This document shows, piece after piece, positions 8,214 through 16,627 of a DNA stretch of 25,369 bases (positions within the stretch are counted from its first letter, which is position 1; each line of letters opens with the position of its first letter). The stretch lies in IMG/VR virus record IMGVR_UViG_3300029319_000457, positions 1-25,369 of that record; one strand, given 5' to 3'. The notes under the pieces are model-generated. The model was not told where the DNA came from and made no database searches. It saw only the letters and a list, made by a program, of their open reading frames with translations. This DNA comes from a virus. Both the position numbers and the translations under genes were made by a program.

Positions 8214-8936
8214 TTATTTGTTAGAAAGTACATGGGTTTCGAGCCACGATGCAACGCTAGCTCTCGTTGCTTCGATAGGATCATGCTCATCAGCTTCAAC
8301 CAAAGCTGCTTCCGAAGTTTCTACTTCCTCAAATGCATCTTGATTGATTTCTGCTTCTGCTTCATCAGCCTTTGCATCTTTTTCTTCTTTTTTCTTCTTT
8401 TCGAGAGCTTCTTTGAGAGCTGGAGGCATTGCTGCTTCAGCTTCTTCGTCTTTCTTTTTCTTCTTGTCGCCATGCATGTCTGCTTTCTTTTTCATCATGG
8501 CAACTTTCTTTTTCATCATGGCAACAATAGAGTCAAAAGCTTCATCGTCAAGAGCGTCAAAAGAAGCGAGGGTTTCGTCTACTTCTTCTTCATCCAAACC
8601 TGCTTCTGCAAGGCTGGCTTTTCGCTTCATGGACTTTTCTTTCTTCTTCATATCATCCATTTCCTTCATGGCTTCTGCCAATTCAGATTGCGACGTTTGA
8701 AGCGCATCTTCTAGTTCAGCAACACGAGCTTGAGTGGACTTAATGTTTTCATTAAGCTCATCAATGGTTGCTTGACTTTCTTCTGCGCTTTTCTCGAAAG
8801 CTTCGACCTGTGAAGCGAATTCTTTATCTTTAGCTTCTTCGATCTTAGCTTTAATGGCATCGTTTTCAGCTTTAGCTTCTGCGAGCTGCGTCTGAACTTC
8901 TGCCAACTGCTTTTCTAAAAGCGTATGATCTGACAT
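8214..8936 (-). CDS. Nested scaffold protein from an internal start
   Basis: In frame with the protease-scaffold gene, the ATG at 8936 (MSDHTLLEKQLAEVQ) is preceded by AGGAGAACTTAAC, a strong ribosome binding site with eight-base spacing. The start falls exactly at the junction between the protease part and the coiled coil. The product would be 240 residues of pure scaffold. The arrangement parallels phage lambda C/Nu3 and herpesvirus UL26/UL26.5, where a nested start makes excess scaffold over protease. The site closely resembles that of the decoration gene (AGGAGAATTAACT), which supports real use. Expression is inferred. Confidence 0.65.
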   Translation of the reverse strand: MSDHTLLEKQLAEVQTQLAEAKAENDAIKAKIEEAKDKEFASQVEAFEKSAEESQATIDELNENIKSTQARVAELEDALQTSQSELAEAMKEMDDMKKKEKSMKRKASLAEAGLDEEEVDETLASFDALDDEAFDSIVAMMKKKVAMMKKKADMHGDKKKKKDEEAEAAMPPALKEALEKKKKEEKDAKADEAEAEINQDAFEEVETSEAALVEADEHDPIEATRASVASWLETHVLSNK

Positions 8937-9755
8937 GTTAAGTTCTCCTATTGAAAGTTGAGGATCAGATTCTTTAAAGTTAAATTTTATACTGGCGGAG
9001 CTTTTTTGATCTCTTTTCAGTATTATGCTCCTTGAGTTGGCTGGTTTAGCAACCAAGCCTTTTCCTGAAAAAGAAATGTTGGATAAAGCACGGCCAACCT
9101 TATAGCCTTCGTATTCTCCAGTTCCGCCATAAGCTCTAAGATGCTTGGTAAGGAAGGATGATTCTTCGTCTCTAGCGAGTACCTTTGCATCTCCCTGCTC
9201 ATTGATTAACGCATAATTAAATCCAGCGAACAGGCACTCCATAGATACGTACCATTTATCATCCTCAATTTCTGAGATGATTTTATGCATACGGTCTCTA
9301 TTTTCTTCTCCCGTCCAACTATTGTAGAGAACTGCTTGAGTGATGATGTCGAAATCTTCCGGCATCGGAGAATCGTCTGCAACAGCTTTACCATCCTTTG
9401 TGAGGACATAGCTTCCGGTTATATGTCCAATGATATCATTTTCATTGTGCATAAAGTTGAACTGTTTGTCTTCCGGAGTATTCCTAGCTGCCCAAGTAGC
9501 CTCTGGCATGAACACGTCATCGTTTTTATTCCAACCACAAGAAACAAGTACAGACTCTAGATAATATAGATCTATCTGATTCTTGTTTTCTGCAACCACT
9601 CTTTCAAGAATGTCTTTATCAGAGATCACTTCTTTAGCGACCGCTAGATCGCCTTTTTTAACAGTGGCTTCGGAACAATAGGCAACGCTAGCGGTGCTCT
9701 TAACGAGTTCACCAATACCGTCATCTATTTCTTTTTGATATATTTTTATTGACAT
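8214..9755 (-). CDS. Prohead maturation protease fused to scaffold
   Basis: Predicted 513 residues in two parts. Residues 1 to about 245 look like a phage prohead serine protease: NFMHNENDIIG with a candidate catalytic His103, KWYVSMECLF with candidate Ser171, and FSGKGLVAKPAN near 230-240, which matches the conserved FsGvglV.nPAn ending of these enzymes. Residues 274-513 are a Lys/Glu/Ala-rich coiled coil (QLAEVQTQLAEAKAEND, MMKKK repeats, a long EKKKKEEKDAKADEAEAE stretch) typical of assembly scaffolds. Such fusions deliver the protease into the procapsid and are cut away during maturation. An internal ATG at 8936 can start a scaffold-only product. Active-site assignments are by motif position only. 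Confidence 0.75.
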   Translation of the reverse strand: MSIKIYQKEIDDGIGELVKSTASVAYCSEATVKKGDLAVAKEVISDKDILERVVAENKNQIDLYYLESVLVSCGWNKNDDVFMPEATWAARNTPEDKQFNFMHNENDIIGHITGSYVLTKDGKAVADDSPMPEDFDIITQAVLYNSWTGEENRDRMHKIISEIEDDKWYVSMECLFAGFNYALINEQGDAKVLARDEESSFLTKHLRAYGGTGEYEGYKVGRALSNISFSGKGLVAKPANSRSIILKRDQKSSASIKFNFKESDPQLSIGELNMSDHTLLEKQLAEVQTQLAEAKAENDAIKAKIEEAKDKEFASQVEAFEKSAEESQATIDELNENIKSTQARVAELEDALQTSQSELAEAMKEMDDMKKKEKSMKRKASLAEAGLDEEEVDETLASFDALDDEAFDSIVAMMKKKVAMMKKKADMHGDKKKKKDEEAEAAMPPALKEALEKKKKEEKDAKADEAEAEINQDAFEEVETSEAALVEADEHDPIEATRASVASWLETHVLSNK

Positions 9756-9771
9756 ATTAATACCTCAGAAC

Positions 9772-9786
9772 ATTATACACAAAAAA
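9772..9786 (-). promoter_or_regulatory. Late-type promoter element, copy B
   Basis: Minus strand TTTTTTGTGTATAATG in the 53-base gap between portal and protease-scaffold; TATAAT at 9777-9772. No -35 box. The predicted transcript start leaves only about ten bases of leader before the ATG at 9755, with TGAGG in it. Confidence 0.5.
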
Positions 9787-9808
9787 GTAAAAATTCTAAA
9801 AAAACCTG

Positions 9809-11866
9809 TTAAAAAGCATCTGAAAAGTGCTGGACAAATACGCCAACGATGTTTTTTTTGTAGGTGTTGATAGGCATTTTTGAAGTAGAAATCCCCTCTT
9901 TTGACAAAGTTTTTTGTATTTGCAGTGGGGTCTTTGTGCTGGTAGATACAGACTTGAAGACTAGACTTTCATCTATGTCGGACATAACATTTAGGTTAGC
10001 CATGACTTGAACTTTTAACTTTTCGAGATCATTGACTTCAGCCTTAGTTAGTTGTCTTAAATTGTTTTTATTGTTAGCTCCTAGATACGCTTTATTGATT
10101 GTGTCGGAAACGAAATCAAAAGCATCGCTGGTCCAAACTATGAGATCAGCAAGTCCGGGCTTTGATTTTGGTGTGTCCACCCGTTTTTTTCTTGGACCTT
10201 CATCCTTTTTGAACTTTGGCCTACCACCGTCTTTATCTATTTCATTCAACTTTTCAATAATCCCTTGCTCTGGATTGACTGGTGATCCGTCTTTTTCAGT
10301 TGGTGTCTCTTGTGGTTTAGGGGCTTGTTTTTCCTGTTTACCCATGTCATCTTCTGGTGGTTTATGGAAAGGGCCAGCCTTTTCAGGTAACTTCTCTCTG
10401 TCTCTTTCTTTTTCTTCTCTTTGCAGTCTCATCTTTTCTACTTGAGGAATTTCTTTAAATCTTTCTAAGACTGTCTCGTGACTGATAATATCTCTGTCAG
10501 CAAGTTGAATCAAGAGGTTCTTTTCAGATGCTTCGTCAGCGAGACTCATTTGGTCGAATGTTACATGTGCGGCTTTTCTAAAGCCCATAGCTTTACGAAC
10601 ATATTCTATTTCGGCTTCCCAAAACTTAGTGAGTTGATCTCTACCGTATTGTAGTCTTTCAACCAATGTTTTTAGGGATATGAAGTTGTTTGTAAAACCT
10701 CCACTTTGACCAGCCATACCTGTTAGGGTTGGCGGTACACCAAGCCCTGCATAGATACTATTTAAAACAGACTGGTATTTCTCAGAGCCTAAGAATTTGT
10801 AAACTTGGCTATTGGATTCTGTGTAACTAAGCTCTGGACCCCACACAAGCTCCATTGTACCTCCACCAACATTACTCGCTAGGATATTTCTAAGCTTGTT
10901 AATAGCGGCTTTATTTGGTAGAATCTTATGATCAAGGTTACCAAGCGTCCACAGTCTAATGTTAGAAATCGCCCCATCAAGCGCTGATAAGTCTGCTAGT
11001 CTCATTTTTTCCAGCATTATGATATCATCTAAGATCGCATACGTGAGGGGGTGCGCCCATTGTTGCCAATCGTCTTTTTTATAGTAAAAAGTGCTTAGTC
11101 TATCTTCTTCTAACTCTATCTTTTTCTTGCCTTCCCTTATTGCCTGCCTTACGTTTGGCGGCATAGACTCAAGCATCCTTTTAGGGACACCTCCATCTTT
11201 AAAATTGTCGAAGAATGTATTCGCAGTTAATTCATAATTTTTAACGCCAAGGAATAGATTGATAGCGCCATTCTTCATATCTACATTGAGAGGGTTTAAG
11301 AAGTTGTACCTCCAAGGTACTTGTTTTTGCGATATATTGGGAACTTGTAGTTTTATGTCACTAGCTAAAGATTTGATGTATGTATTTATTTCTGGTGTTA
11401 TTTTAGCGTAACTTTTATATACAAACACCTGTCCAGTTCTGTATAGGTTGTTCAAAAATCTTTCAGATCTCTCTTTGCCGTTGCACTTTTTAAACCATTG
11501 TTGGTAGAATTTTTCTACACTTCTGTTTTCGTGTACGATATTTATACCCTGACAGCCAAAGTCGCCCATGAGGTCAATAACATTTCTGACGATGCCGACC
11601 TTGTCATACGCATCCATACACATCTTGATAATGCGTTTAGCTCTTCTGGGAACCTGCTCTTCTGGGCGAAACGCATAGTAATCATTGCTTACAAAGCTTG
11701 GCCTAACAGATCTATTTGGCTCAATATCTAGATATTCTCTGTGATACGCCTTTGACACGCCTTCATAGGCATCTAGAGATTCTGAGTGTTGCTCAAAAGC
11801 TTTTGCTCTGCCAGCGGTGTCAGAGTCATTCCAAGTTATAAGGTGATCGGCGTTTTCTTTAGTCAT
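9809..11866 (-). CDS. Portal protein
   Basis: Predicted 685 residues. The portal dodecamer forms the DNA gateway at one capsid vertex and docks the terminase. Supporting features: position directly downstream of the large terminase, size, and segments usual in portals such as VRNVIDLMGDFGCQGI near residue 95, LNPLNVDMKNG, a stem-helix-like LTYAILDDIIMLEKMRLADLSALDGAI, and SVLNSIYAGLGVPPTLTGM followed by a long helix. After about residue 480 there is a charged, Pro-rich, probably disordered stretch (PEKAGPFHKPPEDDMGKQEK) and a basic C-terminal domain of about 130 residues. AGGAATTCAA precedes the start. Identification is by pattern and context. Confidence 0.82.
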   Translation of the reverse strand: MTKENADHLITWNDSDTAGRAKAFEQHSESLDAYEGVSKAYHREYLDIEPNRSVRPSFVSNDYYAFRPEEQVPRRAKRIIKMCMDAYDKVGIVRNVIDLMGDFGCQGINIVHENRSVEKFYQQWFKKCNGKERSERFLNNLYRTGQVFVYKSYAKITPEINTYIKSLASDIKLQVPNISQKQVPWRYNFLNPLNVDMKNGAINLFLGVKNYELTANTFFDNFKDGGVPKRMLESMPPNVRQAIREGKKKIELEEDRLSTFYYKKDDWQQWAHPLTYAILDDIIMLEKMRLADLSALDGAISNIRLWTLGNLDHKILPNKAAINKLRNILASNVGGGTMELVWGPELSYTESNSQVYKFLGSEKYQSVLNSIYAGLGVPPTLTGMAGQSGGFTNNFISLKTLVERLQYGRDQLTKFWEAEIEYVRKAMGFRKAAHVTFDQMSLADEASEKNLLIQLADRDIISHETVLERFKEIPQVEKMRLQREEKERDREKLPEKAGPFHKPPEDDMGKQEKQAPKPQETPTEKDGSPVNPEQGIIEKLNEIDKDGGRPKFKKDEGPRKKRVDTPKSKPGLADLIVWTSDAFDFVSDTINKAYLGANNKNNLRQLTKAEVNDLEKLKVQVMANLNVMSDIDESLVFKSVSTSTKTPLQIQKTLSKEGISTSKMPINTYKKNIVGVFVQHFSDAF

Positions 11867-11913
11867 TTGAATTCCTATACAATTAATTGAAATGCATTGT
11901 GAATGTTCAATAC

Positions 11914-11925
11914 ATTATACACAAT
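11914..11925 (-). promoter_or_regulatory. Late-type promoter element, copy C
   Basis: Minus strand ATTGTGTATAATG in the 70-base gap between TerL and portal; TATAAT at 11919-11914. No -35 box. It would give a leader of about 40 bases to the portal ATG. Confidence 0.5.
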
Positions 11926-11936
11926 ATTCTCAAGAA

Positions 11937-13922
11937 TTAGTAAATATCCTTCATCGAGTCAGTAAACCAATTGGGGCCAGAGTACATATCTCCCTGTTTT
12001 TCGCTTTTCTCCATAGTTGCAAATCCTCCATAGAAATTGTACATTGTCGCTTCCGGCAATCTAGCTAATGTTCTAGCCGCCATGTTAGCCATGATTAGTG
12101 CTGAGTAACGGTCTTTTCTTTGCTTACCCTTTTTACCTGTGCCTACTACTGTTTCTGGTGTATCCCACTTATCTCTTCCTGTAGCTGTTTGTGTTATCTG
12201 AATCATAGTAAGCTCATCTTTTAGGTCTTCTATTTCCATTACACATTGTTCTAGTGTGTCAAAAACCCTACCTTTAAGACCATCTTCTACGTTTGATAAT
12301 CCAAGGGTTATCGCGTCAAATCTAGGAAAGAGTATAGCTTTGTCTTCTAGATCTTTTCTTAGTCCATGATTTGCTTCTGCCAGCCAATCATACTTTGCAA
12401 ACTGACACATCTCAAGTATATGTAATCCTCTTTGATCGTCTGTGTCCTTTGGCTTGTCGTCGTCTATAACGGGCCATATGGCCACTTCTCCGTCCTCTAG
12501 CTTATCTGAGTCATGCAATGACTCCATGACCGCTATACCGCCCCCCTGAGCGTCCATAGCGATATGTACGCAAGGGAATATTCTCATGAGGTCTCTGATC
12601 TTTCTAGCGCAGTAAGCATAAAAGTCAGACTCTGAAGAAAAGCCACTCTTAACCTTCTGCTTATGCTGCTCCCTATTCGTTGTCCAACAATGCACTATTC
12701 GCCTATGGTCACTATTAACCTCAAGGACTACTATACTAAAATTATCAACTTCAGAAGCGGGGTCAACACCAAAAATATACTTCTTGTTAGGGTCACCCCT
12801 AAGACTAGCCTCAAAGATAACATCCTCACCCTTGCTGTCTTTGATTATTGTTGAATCATTAGAGCCATCATTAGAAACGCAGGACTCAATGAGGGTGCGC
12901 TTAAAGAACCCCTGAGAATCGCGTGTGAAGCAAGCTCCGAACTCCATTTGATATATACCGGCATGAACCGTCGCTTTCGATCTGGCGACTTGTGAGGCGT
13001 CCATGAAGCCTTCTGGTAAAAGTTCGTAAGGAACTCTGATAATCGAGTAGTCTTTCCAGTTAAAATCTTTAGGTGGATCTTCGCCAAATATTTCTCTTAA
13101 TCTATTTTGCTTGCCCTGACTTTTGATTATAGACTTCCATTTTTTCCAGTATTCAGCAAAATGATTGAAGTCATAGTAAGCTGTACCACTAAGAATAATC
13201 TGATTGTCTTTCTTTTCTAGTACCGAGTCTGTCTCTTCTTCAATCTCTAAGCCTAACTCCAAGGCTTTCTTTCTTGCTGCTATCTTCTTTACATTCTCTA
13301 TCGGGTCTGAACTTACCGCAGCAAAGCCTGCAACAACGGTTTCAAAAATATCACGAGGTATGGAGGCAAACTCATCAGAGATAATATCGTTAGCCCTTTG
13401 ACCCCTGATTTTTTGTCCGTCCCCCAAAGGTAAACAAGTGACGCGAGAGTTATTAATGCGCATAACGCAACGGTCCACATCTCGGCGTGGTCCAGAGTTT
13501 GCATCACACATGCTCCTTAGTATAGGTGAATTATTCCAGATTGTTTCCATGTATTCAAACAGAACTTTAGATTGACGGAAAGCAGCACCTACAACCACGA
13601 CTTTTCTATCGGGCAGCAGTAAAGCTCTAATCATAGAATACAAAGATAGAATAAAAGATTTACCAAAACCACGACTAGCTATGAGCATGGGGAATCTTCT
13701 GTTCCACATTTCGCATAAGAATAGTGCTTGAGATGGAAGTATGTTGATGTTAAAGATTTGTTTGCATAGAAACGAGAAATACTCTGGTCTAGTCATTAGC
13801 CACAGCATTTTATAATGATAATCATCATCATTGAAGTTGACGAACTTGAACGGATTGAATACTTTCTGATCGCCTATATCTAGGTTTAGCCAAGCTTCGT
13901 CTATATTTTTTAGGTTGTTCAT
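11937..13922 (-). CDS. terL: Terminase large subunit (packaging ATPase and nuclease)
   Basis: Predicted 661 residues. The protein pumps genome DNA into the procapsid and cuts it to length. The ATPase half shows a Walker A SRGFGKS at about 83-89, Walker B IISDE at 180-184 with the catalytic Glu, and a coupling motif SGTAYY at 245-250. The RNase H-like nuclease half shows FGVDPASEVDNFS with Asp388 and HIAMDAQGGGIAV with Asp458. A third acidic residue is expected further on (candidates lie in the DKWDTPETV region). Start and upstream stop overlap as ATGA with the ClpP-like gene, so translation is probably coupled. Both activities look intact. Confidence 0.95.
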   Translation of the reverse strand: MNNLKNIDEAWLNLDIGDQKVFNPFKFVNFNDDDYHYKMLWLMTRPEYFSFLCKQIFNINILPSQALFLCEMWNRRFPMLIASRGFGKSFILSLYSMIRALLLPDRKVVVVGAAFRQSKVLFEYMETIWNNSPILRSMCDANSGPRRDVDRCVMRINNSRVTCLPLGDGQKIRGQRANDIISDEFASIPRDIFETVVAGFAAVSSDPIENVKKIAARKKALELGLEIEEETDSVLEKKDNQIILSGTAYYDFNHFAEYWKKWKSIIKSQGKQNRLREIFGEDPPKDFNWKDYSIIRVPYELLPEGFMDASQVARSKATVHAGIYQMEFGACFTRDSQGFFKRTLIESCVSNDGSNDSTIIKDSKGEDVIFEASLRGDPNKKYIFGVDPASEVDNFSIVVLEVNSDHRRIVHCWTTNREQHKQKVKSGFSSESDFYAYCARKIRDLMRIFPCVHIAMDAQGGGIAVMESLHDSDKLEDGEVAIWPVIDDDKPKDTDDQRGLHILEMCQFAKYDWLAEANHGLRKDLEDKAILFPRFDAITLGLSNVEDGLKGRVFDTLEQCVMEIEDLKDELTMIQITQTATGRDKWDTPETVVGTGKKGKQRKDRYSALIMANMAARTLARLPEATMYNFYGGFATMEKSEKQGDMYSGPNWFTDSMKDIY

Positions 13923-14569
13923 TTTAAGCTATCTATCGAGTTGAATTTTCTTGTATTCAGAACTAAATCCGCAAAGCCATAATAAACCGACTCGTTTGCG
14001 TCTAAGTACCAATCGCCTTCTTTAAATTTTCTTTTTAAGTAGTTTTTTACTTTATCATACGTTGGATCTGTATATTGCTCTTTGAAATATTTTGATTTCA
14101 GACAGGCTTCTGTGTAAATGTCAAGCATTGTCTCTGTCATTTTCTTTTCAAAAGCAGCTCCTTTTTGTACATCTAAGTAATTTCCTGAGTAGCCGCTAGA
14201 ACCAAAATGGCACATAAAGTAAGTATTTGGCATCATTACTCGCTTGTCGGCAGCTTGTAGGACTACGCTACTCATTGATTCTGCTTGTCCGTATGCAATT
14301 ATTGTCACATAAGACTTTGATAGGCATATGGCGTCAAATATAGCCATGCCGTCATTCCAATTACCCCCAACGCTATGCATGTGAATAATTATCGGGTCGT
14401 TAGATACACTGTCTAGGAATCTTATATTCTTATAAAAAGTGGACGCCATCTTGTAGTCAACGCCGGGATCATCGTCGGTATTGGCTACATAACCATGAAG
14501 GTAAAGTTCTCTATTCTTGACATCTATGCCATAGCTCTGTATGTCAGAAATAACATCTGAGTTTAACAT
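13919..14569 (-). CDS. ClpP-like serine protease
   Basis: Predicted 216 residues with the ClpP/crotonase-type fold signature: HSVGGNWNDGMAIFDAI, then GQAESMSSVVLQAADKR with candidate nucleophile Ser98, then PNTYFMCHFGS with candidate His121, equivalent to the GxAASMG...KR..LPN...MIHQP pattern of ClpP. The catalytic Asp would be in DWYLDANESVYYGFAD or just before it. Its place right before TerL is shared by many phages in which ClpP-like (S14) proteases serve in head maturation, but here a different prohead protease is encoded 4 kb further on, so the role may differ. It might process another structural protein or act on host proteins. Strong site AGGAG before the start. Confidence 0.88.
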   Translation of the reverse strand: MLNSDVISDIQSYGIDVKNRELYLHGYVANTDDDPGVDYKMASTFYKNIRFLDSVSNDPIIIHMHSVGGNWNDGMAIFDAICLSKSYVTIIAYGQAESMSSVVLQAADKRVMMPNTYFMCHFGSSGYSGNYLDVQKGAAFEKKMTETMLDIYTEACLKSKYFKEQYTDPTYDKVKNYLKRKFKEGDWYLDANESVYYGFADLVLNTRKFNSIDSLK

Positions 14570-14578
14570 AAAGATCTC

Positions 14579-15073
14579 CTAGTTGTTTAAAATTTCATTA
14601 ACCCTTTTAATTATACTTAGCACAGCCCATTTTGCGTTTTTCTTAGAGTCGCAGAATAAAACATGGATGCCATATTTCATCTGATACTCCATGACTCTTC
14701 TGAGCATAAACTTGTTTGTTATTTTTAAAGAGTCCCACTTTTCTTCCGGTATATCGCTACCTTCGGGGAAATTCATAACATCTGAGAGGGAAAACTCAAA
14801 TATCATAAATTTATAAGGAAAATCTTTCATTCTTTCTATTTCTTTAGCAAACCTTACAGCGTCGTGTCCGATATTGTTTGCAAACTCTACAACGCTAGCT
14901 TTTCTTTCTATACATAGCTTATCCTCTAGACCTTCTATACTATAGTCACCGGTGTCTAGCTTTCTATTCACCATACCTTTGCATACGTGATATCTAGAGC
15001 TACTGGGTTCAAAAGTGTAACCCTCTTGCTCTCTAGTATCTTTTATGATTGTAAACGGTTTAGATTTAGACAT
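14579..15073 (-). CDS. ERCC4/XPF-type nuclease
   Basis: Predicted 164 residues covering a single nuclease domain: KDTREQ (Asp12), GDYSI (Asp43) and CIERK (Glu56-Arg57-Lys58), the VERKxxxD-like signature of the ERCC4 superfamily, which binds a divalent metal and cuts branched or flapped DNA. There is no helicase and no obvious helix-hairpin-helix pair, so it is a stand-alone domain. It overlaps the HNH endonuclease gene by eight bases and precedes the ClpP-TerL pair. A likely use is resolving replication or recombination intermediates so the concatemer can be packaged. The family is clear; the substrate is inferred. Confidence 0.88.
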   Translation of the reverse strand: MSKSKPFTIIKDTREQEGYTFEPSSSRYHVCKGMVNRKLDTGDYSIEGLEDKLCIERKASVVEFANNIGHDAVRFAKEIERMKDFPYKFMIFEFSLSDVMNFPEGSDIPEEKWDSLKITNKFMLRRVMEYQMKYGIHVLFCDSKKNAKWAVLSIIKRVNEILNN

Positions 15074-15332
15074 TTTTCTCTCTCACTATTTGGTGGAACA
15101 AAGGCTCGTAAAAATTTTCGTTGTTAGTAACCTCTTTATGGCAATTGTAGCAAAGGGTGATCCCATTGTCTATTTCAAATCTAAGCGTTGAGGCCGACGA
15201 CCATTTCTTGATGTGATGAACTTGAAGGCTTTTCTTTTTCTTGCAGTTTGGCATTTGGCAGGTATATTTGTCTCTAGATAAAACCCTCTTTCTCCACTCA
15301 GCGTAAACTGGATCGTCGTAGTTTCTTTTCAT
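15066..15332 (-). CDS. HNH endonuclease
   Basis: Predicted 88 residues from the ATG at 15332, which overlaps the stop of the upstream gene as ATGA. An ATG 123 bases further upstream is in frame but would overlap that gene almost entirely. Motifs: C25-x4-C30 and C61-x2-C64 zinc ligands, LQVHHIKKW with the catalytic His pair 39-40, and DNGITLCYNCHKEV with Asn56 and His65. This is the standard stand-alone HNH nuclease with a zinc knuckle. HNH proteins beside terminase genes commonly stimulate the packaging cleavage; that role is possible here. A homing endonuclease is less likely because there is no intron and the gene is tightly coupled to its neighbours. Confidence 0.88.
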   Translation of the reverse strand: MKRNYDDPVYAEWRKRVLSRDKYTCQMPNCKKKKSLQVHHIKKWSSASTLRFEIDNGITLCYNCHKEVTNNENFYEPLFHQIVREKNV

Positions 15333-15580
15333 TCTGGTACGTATACCTTTCTTATCAGAATGTCGTGTAAAATATCTTTGGTTAACAAGCTTGTTTCTTT
15401 CGAGTCGTCTTGCTTGAGTAATATTTCTACAAGCTGGAAGTAAGCGAGATAACAAGCCTCGTCTGGATCTTTGGCTTCTACAAATATAGTTGGAAACTGA
15501 TCTGAATATTCTTTGAGATTAAACTTTTTGAGTCTCGCTATAACGAAAGACAAGTCCATATCTACTTTGTAAATTTTCAT
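15329..15580 (-). CDS. Hypothetical protein, 83 residues
   Basis: MKIYKVDMDLSFVIARLKKF and DPDEACYLAYFQLVEILLK suggest a small mixed alpha/beta domain. I do not recognise a family. The gene begins three bases after the GMD stop and its own stop overlaps the HNH start (ATGA), so it is a full member of the operon. No strong Shine-Dalgarno is present, consistent with translational coupling from the gene upstream. No membrane segment, signal peptide or Cys cluster is seen. Confidence 0.8.
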   Translation of the reverse strand: MKIYKVDMDLSFVIARLKKFNLKEYSDQFPTIFVEAKDPDEACYLAYFQLVEILLKQDDSKETSLLTKDILHDILIRKVYVPE

Positions 15581-15583
15581 ATA

Positions 15584-16612
15584 TTAGTTTTCTATATCAT
15601 GTTTTACCATCAATCTTACGAGATCTGCGAAAGAGTGTCTTGGTCTCCATCCTAGCTTTTTTGTTGCCTTGGTATTGACACCACGTAGATAATCTACTTC
15701 CGCTGGTCTGTAAAACTCTGGGTCTTGCACAACAAGATCTGACCAATCGTCAACCCCGATATGTTTAAAGGCTACGTCTAGAAACTCTCGAATCGTATGA
15801 GTTTCGCCGGTGCAGATAACATAGTCCTCTGGACAATCCTGTTGAAGCATCATCCACATCGCTTCCACGTAATCTCCTGCGTACCCCCAATCTCGAAATG
15901 CTTCTAAGTTACCTAGACGTAGCTTTGGAAAATTAGGATCTCGGCCACTTTTTTCATAGTCACCGATCCATTTTGTGATTTTTCTAGTTACGAAGGTTTC
16001 TCCTCTTCGTGGTCCTTCATGATTAAATAATATACCCGCACTAGCATGAAGCCCATAACCCTCGCGGTATAGTCTTGTTATATGGTGCGCTGCGCACTTT
16101 GCTATTGCGTATGGACTTTGAGGTAAAAACTTTGTATTCTCGTCTTGATATTTAAATTGTTTTTTATAGGTTTTTGATGACTTGTTTAAATCAACCGCAC
16201 AGTCGTAATTCCTACCATACATCTCACTACTACTGGCTTGGTAGAATCTAGATCCTATAAGTCCTAGATCTACTATTGATTGTAATATGTTTAGACATCC
16301 TTTGCCCGTAATGTCCCAAGTTAGTCCGGGTTGTTTGAAAGACACTGCCACATGACTTTGTGCTGCAAGATTGTAGATTTCATCTACGTCGTCGTGTTCT
16401 TTTAGAATATTCATGACACTGTGAACATCTGTGATGTCCCCTTGAATTAACTGAAACGAATCATTGCTTAGAATATGTTTGATTCTTCCAGAATTATTGG
16501 TAGACGCTCTCCTGCAAACACCAATCACTTGATACTGCTTGCTCAGTAACAGCTCTGCTAAATGACTACCGTCTTGACCAGTGATCCCAAAAATGATAGC
16601 TTTATTTTCCAT
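15584..16612 (-). CDS. gmd: GDP-mannose 4,6-dehydratase
   Basis: Predicted 342 residues. The enzyme converts GDP-D-mannose to GDP-4-dehydro-6-deoxy-D-mannose with bound NADP+, the first step to GDP-fucose, GDP-rhamnose and related sugars. Seen: the Rossmann start IIFGITGQDGSHLAELLL, VCRRAS (Arg35, NADP phosphate), NLAAQSHVAVSF, SSSEMYG with Glu130, and the catalytic YAIAK (Tyr168, Lys172), then FNHEGPRRGETFVTRK, all characteristic of GMD rather than other sugar dehydratases. The distance from Glu130 to Tyr168 is longer than I expect for bacterial GMD, because of a Lys-rich segment near residues 143-162. No GDP-fucose synthase is nearby, so the product would feed host enzymes or a viral enzyme outside the window. 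It may alter host surface sugars or glycosylate virion parts. Confidence 0.93.
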   Translation of the reverse strand: MENKAIIFGITGQDGSHLAELLLSKQYQVIGVCRRASTNNSGRIKHILSNDSFQLIQGDITDVHSVMNILKEHDDVDEIYNLAAQSHVAVSFKQPGLTWDITGKGCLNILQSIVDLGLIGSRFYQASSSEMYGRNYDCAVDLNKSSKTYKKQFKYQDENTKFLPQSPYAIAKCAAHHITRLYREGYGLHASAGILFNHEGPRRGETFVTRKITKWIGDYEKSGRDPNFPKLRLGNLEAFRDWGYAGDYVEAMWMMLQQDCPEDYVICTGETHTIREFLDVAFKHIGVDDWSDLVVQDPEFYRPAEVDYLRGVNTKATKKLGWRPRHSFADLVRLMVKHDIEN

Positions 16613-16627
16613 TTCCTTAACTCTCCC

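Noticed and set aside
8232-8714. Phe-rich plus-strand frames
   Set aside because: Antisense of the Lys/Glu-rich scaffold coiled coil.
15333-15455. Longer start for the HNH gene
   Set aside because: It would overlap the 83-residue gene almost entirely; the ATGA junction gives a better start.
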